Origin: an uncultured Bdellovibrionales bacterium
Lineage (GTDB): Bacteria; Bdellovibrionota; Bdellovibrionia; Bdellovibrionales; JAMPXM01
DNA: 11,076 bases
Direction of reading: 5' to 3'
Assembly (NCBI GenBank): GCA_937927435.1
Contig: CALBDW010000097.1
Span: 1 to 11,076, forward strand
Positions within the stretch are counted from its first letter, which is position 1, and each line of letters starts with the position of its first letter. Shown here one piece after another: positions 1 to 5,821 of the stretch. The translations under genes were made by a program, and so were the position numbers. The notes below the pieces were generated by a model. That model did not search any database, was not told the DNA's origin, and saw nothing but the letters and a program-made list of their open reading frames with translations.

Positions 1-1206
1 ATCGAGCTCTTTACGAAAGAAAGAGACACGGAAATCTTCAAGGAGGACGCGGTCGCCACAGGAACCGCTCTCCATCAAGTCGTTGTCCGTCTGCGCGGCC
101 GAGTGGTTGAAACGAAGCTGCTCGGAGCGGCTGAATCGTTCGCTTTCGACGACGGCGAGAAGGTTCATATCCTTCCGCCCCCGCGCGACGGTAAATGGGT
201 GAAGACGCAATTCGGCAAGCGTGTCGTACAACAGCGCTTAGTGGGTGCGCAGGAAATCATTTCCGGCGAGTCCCTGCGCATCGACCGCGATTTGCGTAAG
301 CCGCTCGGCGCGGCTCTCTCGGTTTTCCTCTTCATGCTGGCGACGATGTTGTTGCTTTCGTCCGGTAAAGAGGCCGAGAAGGCGCCGGAAGTGGCGCTCG
401 ATAAGAAGTCAATGGACATCATCTTCAACGCGAAAGCGGTTCAGAAGAGAAAAATGGAGTCGCGCAAAGTCGTGAAGTCCGCGAAGGCGCGGGCCGGCGG
501 AACGAGCGAACAAGCGTCGCGGGTCGCGCCGAACACGATGCCGGAAGAGGCTACGGCTCCGCAGGCGTCGGGCAAAGCGTCGGCGGCGGTCACCAGTTTG
601 CGGCAAGCGGGTCTCGCTAATCTCGTGGGTAAGATCGCGAAACGGGCGAACCGGCAAGGTGTTCTCGTCGCCGCTCAAGGCGTGAGTCCCGACACGAAAG
701 GCGCCGGACGCGCGTTCTACAGCATGGGATCGTCCACTACCGGAGGTGGAGGAACCGCCGCTAAAGTCGGTCCAACGTATCGCCTGGGCGGAATCGCCAC
801 GAAGGGCCGCGCCGGCGGCGTCGGTAATGTGAAAGACGGCACGGCTCTCGCCGGCGGGAATATCGGTTCGGGGGATATTGTGGCGATGGTCGATGAGGAG
901 ACCGTGATCGAAGGCGGTCTTGACCGCGACGCGATCGCTGAAGTCATTCGCCGGAACCTCGGTCAGATCCGTTACTGCTATGAGCGGCAGCTGAGTTCGA
1001 ATCCGGATCTTTACGGTAAAGTGCTCGTGAAATTCACGATCGGTGCGAACGGAGAAGTGCTCGACCAGCGCGTAGACAGCTCGACGCTTAAAAGCTCGAT
1101 GGTCGAAGGCTGTATCATGCGCCGGATGGCTGCTTGGAAGTTCCCCGAGCCCAAAGGCGGGACTTTGGTTCGTGTGTCGTATCCCTTCCTCTTTAAGGCT
1201 CACTGA
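1..1206 (+). CDS. AgmX/PglI C-terminal domain protein, TonB-like, membrane-anchored (5' partial)
   Basis: The reading frame is open from base 1, so the gene starts upstream. A GTG at 103 is in frame but has no ribosome binding site and lies inside a continuous beta-rich stretch, so I do not take it as the start. Visible residues 1-100 form a probable cytoplasmic N-terminal domain. One membrane helix follows at about 101-121 (LSVFLFMLATMLLL), then a long basic, Ala/Gly/Ser-rich linker (about 125-300) with GTSEQ and TTGGGG stretches. The C-terminal domain (about 303-399) carries the family signature: IRYCYE, a G-K-V-x-V-K-F strand, STL, VEGC, WKFPEPKGG and YPF near the end. The two conserved cysteines (RYCYE and EGC) probably form a disulfide outside the cytoplasm. 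Such proteins in Myxococcota and Bdellovibrionota are often encoded near ExbB/TolQ-like and ExbD-like motor subunits and are thought to work in envelope energy transduction, gliding or secretion. No partner is visible here, so the specific role is inferred. An intrinsic terminator follows the stop. Confidence 0.88.
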   Translation: MELFTKERDTEIFKEDAVATGTALHQVVVRLRGRVVETKLLGAAESFAFDDGEKVHILPPPRDGKWVKTQFGKRVVQQRLVGAQEIISGESLRIDRDLRKPLGAALSVFLFMLATMLLLSSGKEAEKAPEVALDKKSMDIIFNAKAVQKRKMESRKVVKSAKARAGGTSEQASRVAPNTMPEEATAPQASGKASAAVTSLRQAGLANLVGKIAKRANRQGVLVAAQGVSPDTKGAGRAFYSMGSSTTGGGGTAAKVGPTYRLGGIATKGRAGGVGNVKDGTALAGGNIGSGDIVAMVDEETVIEGGLDRDAIAEVIRRNLGQIRYCYERQLSSNPDLYGKVLVKFTIGANGEVLDQRVDSSTLKSSMVEGCIMRRMAAWKFPEPKGGTLVRVSYPFLFKAH

Positions 1207-1223
1207 AATCAGGAAAAGTTTTA

Positions 1224-1261
1224 CAGGCCCTTTTTGCGAGGACAGAGTTAAAAAGGGCCTG
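1224..1261 (+). terminator. Intrinsic terminator after the AgmX-like gene
   Basis: A perfect 12-base-pair inverted repeat (arm CAGGCCCTTTTT at 1224-1235, complementary arm 1250-1261) encloses a 14-base loop and is followed by the T-rich ATTTTCATTT. It begins 18 bases after the stop codon of the AgmX-like gene. The A-rich, T-rich arm ends and the AAAAGTTTTA upstream mean it could also work on the other strand, but there is no minus-strand gene nearby to use it. Confidence 0.85.
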
Positions 1262-1284
1262 ATTTTCATTTGAGGCCTTCCCGC

Positions 1285-1315
1285 TTCAGCAGCAGAAGAC
1301 GCTTTGCGTTATAAA
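1285..1315 (+). promoter_or_regulatory. Candidate promoter of the secreted cysteine protein gene
   Basis: TATAAA at 1310-1315 matches five of six bases of the sigma-70 -10 consensus. The best upstream match, TTCAGC at 1285-1290, is poor and its spacer is 19 bases. It lies between the terminator at 1224-1261 and the gene at 1360, which needs its own promoter. TTGCGT (1304-1309) with TAACCT (1327-1332) at 17-base spacing is an alternative in the same gap. Neither is strong. Confidence 0.3.
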
Positions 1316-1359
1316 TTGAGATGGTGTAACCTGCCCCGATCTAACGTATTGGAGGGGCT

Positions 1360-1884
1360 ATGAAACTCGCTTCCGCATTTTTCGCGCTCTTGGCTTCCTT
1401 GGCGTCGACGGCGTTCGCGGCGGAGCCGCCACACATCGAGCTGACGTGCTTCACGGAATATTCGTCGACGAGCTTTTACGTCGGGACCAATAACGACAAA
1501 GTGGTCGCACGCATGATCAATTATTACGGGATGAAATTCGCGCCGGCTCTCGTCGGTGTCTTTACCCCGAACGACGTGAAGCTCCTCGCAGAACGGGCCG
1601 AACTCGTGCAGAAGCTGAACAAGGACATGCTCTTCTATTTCGACCGGAAGTCCTGCAAGAAAGGTCCGGGTCTGACTTTCCAGTGCATGGGAGTGCTCGA
1701 ACCGCAGTTCGTTAACGGTGCCAAGGTCGACACGCTTTATATTTCGGTTTTGAAAAAGAGCACTGAGACCGTCGACTTCAGCTACGTGAATCACATCGTG
1801 CGGCTCTCGCTGCAAATCGACGGCAAAGAAGTGACCATCGAGATGCCGTACCAAGAAAACGAGTGCGTTCCGAAGCTCCTTTGA
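1360..1884 (+). CDS. Secreted four-cysteine protein of unknown function
   Basis: I do not recognise this 174-residue protein. The ATG at 1360 follows a good ribosome binding site, GGAGGGG at 1351-1357. Residues 1-20 are a clear Sec signal peptide (MKLASAFFALLASLASTAFA) with an Ala-x-Ala cleavage site before A21. There is no lipobox cysteine, so the mature protein (about 154 residues) should be soluble in the periplasm or exported. Four cysteines in the mature part (30, 99, 109, 169) suggest two disulfides. The C-terminal third reads as alternating beta strands (KVDTLYISVLKK, NHIVRLSLQIDGKEVTIEMP), suggesting a small beta-sandwich. The upstream terminator and the promoter-like elements before the next gene suggest it is transcribed alone. 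Composition is like its neighbours, with no sign of recent transfer. Confidence 0.85.
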   Translation: MKLASAFFALLASLASTAFAAEPPHIELTCFTEYSSTSFYVGTNNDKVVARMINYYGMKFAPALVGVFTPNDVKLLAERAELVQKLNKDMLFYFDRKSCKKGPGLTFQCMGVLEPQFVNGAKVDTLYISVLKKSTETVDFSYVNHIVRLSLQIDGKEVTIEMPYQENECVPKLL

Positions 1885-1922
1885 GCCGGGCGAAATCCGG
1901 GGCGGCGGTCCTAGAGGCGTCG

Positions 1923-1952
1923 CTGGCATCGAGGGGCCCGATCTGGTAATAT
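1923..1952 (+). promoter_or_regulatory. Extended -10 promoter for the truC operon
   Basis: TAATAT at 1947-1952 is preceded by TGG (1944-1946), giving an extended -10 element. CTGGCA at 1923-1928 is a 4/6 match to the -35 box with an 18-base spacer. Transcription would start near 1959, giving a leader of about 21 bases before the ATG at 1980. Short inverted arms GGCCC (1935-1939) and GGGCC (1955-1959) flank the -10 and could be a regulatory palindrome or a weak terminator hairpin for the upstream gene. Confidence 0.45.
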
Positions 1953-1979
1953 CTGGGCCTCTTGTTCATACGAGAGTGT

Positions 1980-2708
1980 ATGGCCGTCGGTCCTTTTAAG
2001 ATCCTTCATCTGGAAGACGATTTCGTCGCGATCGAGAAACCGCCCGGGTTTCACGTGCATCAGCCCGAATTTCCACGGCGGCGGGTCCCGAACGCAGTCG
2101 TTTGTTTGCCGAATCTCCGCGATCAGTTGGGAAAGTATCTCTATCCGGTTCATCGCATCGATGTGGCGACCGAGGGCGTGTTGGTCTTCGCCTTGAACAA
2201 AGACGCGGCGTCGTTCTTGTGCCGTCAGTTCGAAACGGGCGAAGTACGCAAGACCTATTTCGCGCTCGTGCGCGGTTGGGTTGACGACTCGGGAATTATC
2301 GATCGCCCCTTGGCTTTGGATTCGACGGGAGAACTCGTGCCCGCGACGACGCGCTACCGGACCCACGCGCGCGTGGAGCTGCCGTCTGCTGTCGGCAAGC
2401 GCCACGCGACGGCCCGGTATTCGCTCGTCGAGGCGCATCCGGAGTCGGGGCGTTTCCACCAGTTGCGTCGGCATTTTGCGCGCATATCGCACCCGCTGGT
2501 CGGGGATACCACACATGGGGATTCTTACCACAACCGGTTCTTCCGTGAGACGCTTGGATTGCCCGGGTTGTGGCTGAAAGCGAAACGAATTGAGTTTCTT
2601 CATCCTTCGAAAGGAACGCGGATCGCCATTGAGAGCCCGTGGGGGGAGCGTTGGAATTCGTTTTTTGATAAACTTGGAATTCAACCTCCCTGGGAGGAAA
2701 CGGAATGA
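1980..2708 (+). CDS. truC: RluA-family tRNA pseudouridine synthase, TruC type
   Basis: This enzyme converts a uridine to pseudouridine in RNA. By similarity to E. coli TruC the target is U65 of the acceptor stem of some tRNAs. I take the ATG at 1980 (242 residues), which follows the weak GAGAG at 1972-1976. A TTG at 1962 would add six residues and leave almost no leader. Signatures, numbered from the ATG: VAIEKPPGFHVH near the N-terminus, the catalytic HRID motif at 58-61 with Asp61 as the expected nucleophile, and FHQLRRHFARISHPLVGD starting at 159, followed by THGD and an R-F-F segment. The QLRRH...HP.VGD.THGD order is closest to TruC among RluA paralogs, and the length is near the usual 240-260. 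There is no S4 domain, again as in TruC. The stop codon overlaps the next start as ATGA, so the pair is translationally coupled. Confidence 0.88.
   Translation: MAVGPFKILHLEDDFVAIEKPPGFHVHQPEFPRRRVPNAVVCLPNLRDQLGKYLYPVHRIDVATEGVLVFALNKDAASFLCRQFETGEVRKTYFALVRGWVDDSGIIDRPLALDSTGELVPATTRYRTHARVELPSAVGKRHATARYSLVEAHPESGRFHQLRRHFARISHPLVGDTTHGDSYHNRFFRETLGLPGLWLKAKRIEFLHPSKGTRIAIESPWGERWNSFFDKLGIQPPWEETE
2685..2697 (+). promoter_or_regulatory. Ribosome binding site of the ankyrin gene inside a perfect inverted repeat
   Basis: GGGAGG (2692-2697) sits seven bases before the ATG at 2705 and is preceded by its exact complement CCTCCC (2685-2690), with one base between. The site is within the end of truC. 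Folding could mask the ribosome binding site until ribosomes translating truC pass. A tight loop means only the outer four or five pairs could form, so the masking is an inference. Confidence 0.5.
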
Positions 2709-3232
2709 CCGCCGAAAGCCTCTACGATCTCATTCACGAAGGGGAATTAACGAAGGTTATCGAGTGGCTGAACCGCCACCCGGAGTACCTGAACGCTCCG
2801 ACGCGTGACGGATATTCGGCCTTACATGTGGCCTGCATGTTCGGCCGCGAAGACATTGTGGATTATCTCGTCACGCACTATGCGCTTGTGAATTTGAACG
2901 CGGATAACGCTTCCCGCGCGACGCCGCTTCACCTGGCAGTCGGCTATCGCGACGAAGAGGTCGCGGACCGCATGACGAAGATCTTGGTCGCGAATGGGGC
3001 GGAACTCAATGCCAAACAGTCGGATGGGCTGACGCCGCTTCATCACGCTGTGGCGCGCTGCTCGCTCAAGCTTGTTCAGACTCTCATCCATGCGGGCGCA
3101 GACCCGTTTCTCAAGGACGATTTGGGACGCAGTTCGATGGATTTAGCGAAAGAAATGGAGCAGATGCAGCCGGAAGCGCCTTGCAGGGAAATGCGGGCTC
3201 TCTTACAAGAGGCGTTTTCACTCGAAACTTGA
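2705..3232 (+). CDS. Ankyrin-repeat protein
   Basis: The protein is 175 residues with no signal peptide or membrane segment, so it is probably cytoplasmic, and is made almost entirely of ankyrin repeats. A degenerate N-terminal repeat (about 3-33: LYDLIHEGELTKVIEWLNRHPEYLN) is followed by full repeats at about 35-67 (DGYSALHVACMFGREDIVDYL), 70-104 (ATPLHLAVGYRDEEVADRM) and 107-139 (DGLTPLHHAVARCSLKLVQTL, ending in HAGADPFLKD). A partial C-terminal cap follows at about 140-170 (LGRSSMDLAKEM). Ankyrin repeats bind other proteins, so a scaffold or regulator role is likely but the partner is unknown. The ATGA overlap with truC shows co-translation, yet no functional link with tRNA modification is known to me. 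The start is supported by the strong GGGAGG site at 2692-2697. Confidence 0.88.
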   Translation: MTAESLYDLIHEGELTKVIEWLNRHPEYLNAPTRDGYSALHVACMFGREDIVDYLVTHYALVNLNADNASRATPLHLAVGYRDEEVADRMTKILVANGAELNAKQSDGLTPLHHAVARCSLKLVQTLIHAGADPFLKDDLGRSSMDLAKEMEQMQPEAPCREMRALLQEAFSLET

Positions 3233-3253
3233 GCGGGAGTTTCTTGCTCTCGC
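3233..3253 (+). terminator. Weak hairpin after the ankyrin gene
   Basis: GCGGGAG (3233-3239) can pair with CTCTCGC (3247-3253) over seven pairs with one G-U, leaving a 7-base loop, immediately after the stop codon. There is no T-run downstream, so it is at best a weak attenuator or a mRNA 3' end stabiliser. It overlaps the putative ychJ promoter. Confidence 0.25.
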
Positions 3254-3273
3254 GCCGCTTTCTGGGTCAGAAT
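3244..3273 (+). promoter_or_regulatory. Candidate ychJ promoter giving a leaderless transcript
   Basis: TTGCTC (3244-3249) and CAGAAT (3268-3273), 18 bases apart, resemble sigma-70 boxes (3/6 and 4/6). The predicted transcription start is at about 3280-3281, which is the ychJ ATG itself. No Shine-Dalgarno sequence precedes that ATG, which agrees with a leaderless message. The match is modest, and read-through from the ankyrin gene is equally possible. Confidence 0.3.
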
Positions 3274-3280
3274 CGGTCAC

Positions 3281-3763
3281 ATGTCGACATGTCCATGTAA
3301 TTCGAATCTCGAATATTCCGCTTGTTGCGAACCTTTCATCAAGGGGGGCGCCAAACCGCCGACCGCTGAAAAGCTGATGCGCTCGCGATACACAGCCTAT
3401 ACGCTCGCGGAAATCGATTACATCGAAAAGACGACTGATCCCGCTTCGCGGCCCCATTTCGACCGTAACGGAAGCTTGCAGTGGGCGAAAAACTCCGAGT
3501 GGCTGGGGCTCGAAATCCTGAAGACAGAAGCCGGGACGGAGAACGACACGAAAGGACTCATCGAGTTCGTCGCGAGATACCGTTACGAAGGCGTGGAACG
3601 AGCGCACCACGAGCGCAGCGAGTTCCGGAAGCGCGACGGGCAGTGGTACTTCGTCGACGGTAAATTGGTGCAAGAACCGGTTCGCGTCGGCGAAAAAATC
3701 GGCCGGAATGACCCATGCCCGTGTGGAAGCGGGAAGAAATACAAAAAGTGCTGCGGTTCGTGA
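3281..3763 (+). CDS. ychJ: YchJ-family protein with two SEC-C zinc-binding motifs
   Basis: The protein is 160 residues, near the family's usual length of about 150. It has an N-terminal SEC-C-like motif (CPC at 4-6, CC at 15-16), the family hallmark LMRSRYTAYTLAEIDYIEKTT at about 32-52, a central NTF2-like fold with WLGLEIL and FVARYRYEG, the strand QWYFVDG, and a C-terminal SEC-C motif (GRNDPCPCGSGKKYKKCCG; Cys 146, 148, 157, 158). The C-terminal motif is like the zinc-binding tail of SecA. The family (UPF0225, E. coli YchJ) has no firmly established function that I know of. The ATG at 3281 lacks a ribosome binding site (see the candidate promoter just upstream). The final TGA overlaps an in-frame GTG of the next gene as GTGA. 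Confidence 0.9.
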   Translation: MSTCPCNSNLEYSACCEPFIKGGAKPPTAEKLMRSRYTAYTLAEIDYIEKTTDPASRPHFDRNGSLQWAKNSEWLGLEILKTEAGTENDTKGLIEFVARYRYEGVERAHHERSEFRKRDGQWYFVDGKLVQEPVRVGEKIGRNDPCPCGSGKKYKKCCGS

Positions 3764-3771
3764 GCCTGCGC

Positions 3772-4383
3772 ATGCGCAAGTTTGAGTGCGTGGTTTTCGA
3801 TCTCGGCGGCGTTCTCATCGACTGGAACCCGCGCTATCTCTATCGGAAGCTGATCCCGGACGAAAACGAAGTGGAATATTTCCTCACGCATATCTGTCAT
3901 AGCGCCTGGAATGAGCGCCAGGACGCCGGACGTCCCTTCGCGGAAGGGATCGCTGAACTCGTCGCCGTTTATCCGCAACACGAGCGGCTCATCCGCGCTT
4001 ACTTCGAGCGCTGGCCCGAGATGATCGCGGGAGCCTTCGACGGATCAGTCGAAATTCTGAAGATGCTGCATCAACGGGGAACGCACCGTTTGTTCGCTTT
4101 ATCGAACTGGTCGCACGAAACGTTTCCTTACGCGCGCGCACGTTTCGAGTTTTTCGATTGTTTCGAAGCGATTCTCTTGTCCGGGAACGAAAAGCTGATC
4201 AAGCCCGACCCGCGGTTCTTCCGTCTGCTTTCGGAACGTCACGGGGTGGATCCCCGCAAGTCGATCTTCATTGACGATGTCGAGAAAAACGTGAACGCGG
4301 CGAAAGATCTCGGTTTTGAGGCGATCCGCTTCACGGATCCGCAAACCTTGCTGTCGCGTTTGCGTGCACTTTCCGTTCTTTGA
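3772..4383 (+). CDS. HAD-superfamily hydrolase, YihX/epoxide-hydrolase-N-like
   Basis: This is a probable phosphatase of the haloacid dehalogenase superfamily. Numbered from the ATG at 3772 (203 residues): motif I FDLGGVLIDWNP with nucleophile Asp10, motif II LSNW with Ser111, motif III Lys144 in KLIKPDPRFF, and motif IV FIDDVEKN with Asp168 and Asp169. The residue two after the nucleophile is Gly instead of the usual general-acid Asp, as in E. coli YihX (FDLGNV), a glucose-1-phosphate phosphatase. The substrate here cannot be told. The C1-type alpha-helical cap lies between motifs I and II. The start is uncertain: a GTG at 3760 overlaps the ychJ stop as GTGA and would add four residues (VSLR), and an ATG at 3715 would overlap ychJ by about 50 bases. 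None has a clear ribosome binding site. Coupling to ychJ is likely. Confidence 0.85.
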   Translation: MRKFECVVFDLGGVLIDWNPRYLYRKLIPDENEVEYFLTHICHSAWNERQDAGRPFAEGIAELVAVYPQHERLIRAYFERWPEMIAGAFDGSVEILKMLHQRGTHRLFALSNWSHETFPYARARFEFFDCFEAILLSGNEKLIKPDPRFFRLLSERHGVDPRKSIFIDDVEKNVNAAKDLGFEAIRFTDPQTLLSRLRALSVL

Positions 4384-4490
4384 GTCGGCATTTAAAAGAA
4401 GTTATCACACTGAGGGAAAGTAATCCGCTCTTCCTATGCTACTTTTTACTCATCAATCATCACGTGGGTAGCAGCTAAACTGGAGGAGCG

Positions 4491-4751
4491 ATGGACGTCA
4501 GCCAAAGCGAACAAATCAGAGAAGGGGATCTGACTCGGACGATCGAAGAGCAAACGGCGAAAATTCCCAGCATCAACTGGTTGGGATTAGCCGTCGGCAG
4601 CATGGTGGTGTCGTTTGTGGCCGCCGTCTTTTTCAGACGCCGCGGGCTCGGCACCTTCATCGGCTTGTGGGCTCCAAGCTTCATGCTGATCGGCGTGTAT
4701 AATAAGCTCGTCAAAATGGAAGCGAGCCTGGAAAGAAGCCGGATGCACTGA
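4491..4751 (+). CDS. Small two-helix membrane protein of unknown function
   Basis: The protein is 86 residues and starts at the ATG at 4491 after a strong ribosome binding site, GGAGGAG (4482-4488). An acidic, polar N-terminus (1-27, DVSQSEQIREGDLTRTIEEQ) precedes two hydrophobic helices at about 28-48 (WLGLAVGSMVVSFVAAVFF) and 54-71 (GTFIGLWAPSFMLIGVYNKL). These are joined by the very short basic turn RRRG, and the tail is charged (VKMEASLERSR). The positive-inside rule puts the RRR loop, and so the hairpin turn, in the cytoplasm. I do not recognise a family. It lies about 107 bases after the HAD gene and ends at a hairpin, so it is probably its own transcription unit. Confidence 0.75.
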   Translation: MDVSQSEQIREGDLTRTIEEQTAKIPSINWLGLAVGSMVVSFVAAVFFRRRGLGTFIGLWAPSFMLIGVYNKLVKMEASLERSRMH

Positions 4752-4758
4752 TGCCGAA

Positions 4759-4787
4759 GGCGAATCCGCGGTGAACGCGGATTCGCT
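4759..4787. terminator. Hairpin between convergent genes, possibly a two-way terminator
   Basis: CGAATCCGCG (4761-4770) and its exact complement (4776-4785) enclose the 5-base loop GTGAA. One more G-C pair and a G-U pair extend the stem to 4759-4787. It lies between the stop codons of the small membrane protein (ends 4751) and the M48 peptidase (ends 4800 on the minus strand), as expected for a shared terminator. Neither strand has a real T-run after the stem, so efficiency is uncertain. Confidence 0.5.
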
Positions 4788-4799
4788 CAAGGATCCCGA

Positions 4800-5585
4800 C
4801 TAAATCCTGCAGTTGGGTCTCTTCGACGTTTTGCCATAAATGGCGAGCGCCTCACCCATATGTTGCTCGAGTCCGCGGATGCGGGCGGCGTGGTTCGGGT
4901 GAGTCGAGAGAATCTGCGGTGGTTCCGCCCCTCCCGCCTGCGACATGTTTTTCCACAATTCAACCGATTCACGCGGATCGAAGCCCGCCTGAGCCATCAG
5001 TCTCAAACCGATAATGTCGGCCTCAGTTTCCTGGGCGCGGCTGAACGGGAGCAAAACACCGATTTGCGCGCCTAAACCGAGGGCCGCCATGATGAGCCGG
5101 TAATTTTTCGAACGCCGGTCTTGCAGGATGGCGGACGTGATCGCCAGCACGCCCTCGGCGGCGAGGGCGGTCGAAATCCGCTCCCGTCCGTGATGGGCGT
5201 TGACGTGGCCGACTTCATGCCCGAGCACGGCTCCGAGCTGTGAGGGCGTTTTCGCTACTTTGAGGAGCCCCGTGTACACGCCGATTTTTCCTCCTGGGAG
5301 TGCAAAAGCGTTTACTTGTTCGTTTTCAAAGACGACCACTTCCCAATTCTGGTTGTCTCCTTGGGTGTCGATGATCGCGTTGGCGACGCATTTGACATAG
5401 GCGTTAACTGCCGGATCGCGGTTGATGGGTTGCTGGGCTTTCATGTCTTCGAAAGCCTGAATGCCCATCGCATCGACTTGTTCCTGCGGGACCAATGCCA
5501 TCTGTTTCCGCCCGGTCGGCGAAGTCTGGCAAGCGGTGACGAGAAACAGGAGTGCTACGGTAAACTGTTTAACTATGACTCGCAT
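4800..5585 (-). CDS. M48-family metallopeptidase lipoprotein
   Basis: This is a zinc metalloprotease of family M48, 261 residues, similar in design to the E. coli outer-membrane quality-control peptidases LoiP/YcaL and BepA (without the BepA TPR part). Residues 1-18 are a lipoprotein signal peptide with lipobox VTAC at 16-19. Gln at +2 favours the outer membrane. The catalytic helix has HEVGH at 123-127, giving two zinc-ligand His and the catalytic Glu. The third ligand lies in ETEAD (186-190). The family's later His-Pro motif is present as STHPNHAARI (227-236). Segments before the HExxH (VVVFENEQVNAFALPGGKIGVYTGLL) are also classic M48. The start is set by GGGAGG (complement at 5591-5596), five bases upstream of the ATG. 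The likely role is degrading misfolded envelope proteins. It is transcribed alone, divergent from the Arg/Ser gene. Confidence 0.92.
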   Translation of the reverse strand: MRVIVKQFTVALLFLVTACQTSPTGRKQMALVPQEQVDAMGIQAFEDMKAQQPINRDPAVNAYVKCVANAIIDTQGDNQNWEVVVFENEQVNAFALPGGKIGVYTGLLKVAKTPSQLGAVLGHEVGHVNAHHGRERISTALAAEGVLAITSAILQDRRSKNYRLIMAALGLGAQIGVLLPFSRAQETEADIIGLRLMAQAGFDPRESVELWKNMSQAGGAEPPQILSTHPNHAARIRGLEQHMGEALAIYGKTSKRPNCRI

Positions 5586-5624
5586 TTCGGCCTCCCGGAG
5601 AAGCCTTTCTTAGTGGCCCGGTTA

Positions 5625-5653
5625 TTTTTATTCCTGTTCGGCGCGCTTCGCAA
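5625..5653 (-). promoter_or_regulatory. Candidate promoter of the M48 peptidase gene
   Basis: Read on the minus strand, TTGCGA (5653-5648) and TAAAAA (5630-5625) are each 4/6 matches to the sigma-70 boxes, with the ideal 17-base spacer. Transcription would begin near 5618, giving a leader of about 33 bases that contains the GGGAGG ribosome binding site. Confidence 0.4.
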
Positions 5654-5821
5654 ATCGGTTTTGCAAGAACCTACACATACTCAACACGAGTTCGTCATGA
5701 GGGAATATTTGAACCATGCTTAGACTCATTGTCGCGTTCGGCCCGTGATTGGGGTTCGCAAGGGATGAGGTGAACAGACCGAACGACGATAAATGAATGT
5801 CAAGCCAAAAAGGAGTTAGCC

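Noticed and set aside
409..1269. 286-residue minus-strand frame opposite the AgmX-like gene
   Set aside because: Antisense to a gene with a clear family domain, runs through the intrinsic terminator, and the translation has no domain-like pattern.
1911..2684. 257-residue minus-strand frame opposite truC
   Set aside because: Shadow of truC, with no domain or ribosome binding site.
4384..4490. Possible terminator AAAGTA...TACTTTTT between the HAD gene and the small membrane protein gene
   Set aside because: Only six A/T-rich pairs with a 17-base loop, too weak to call.
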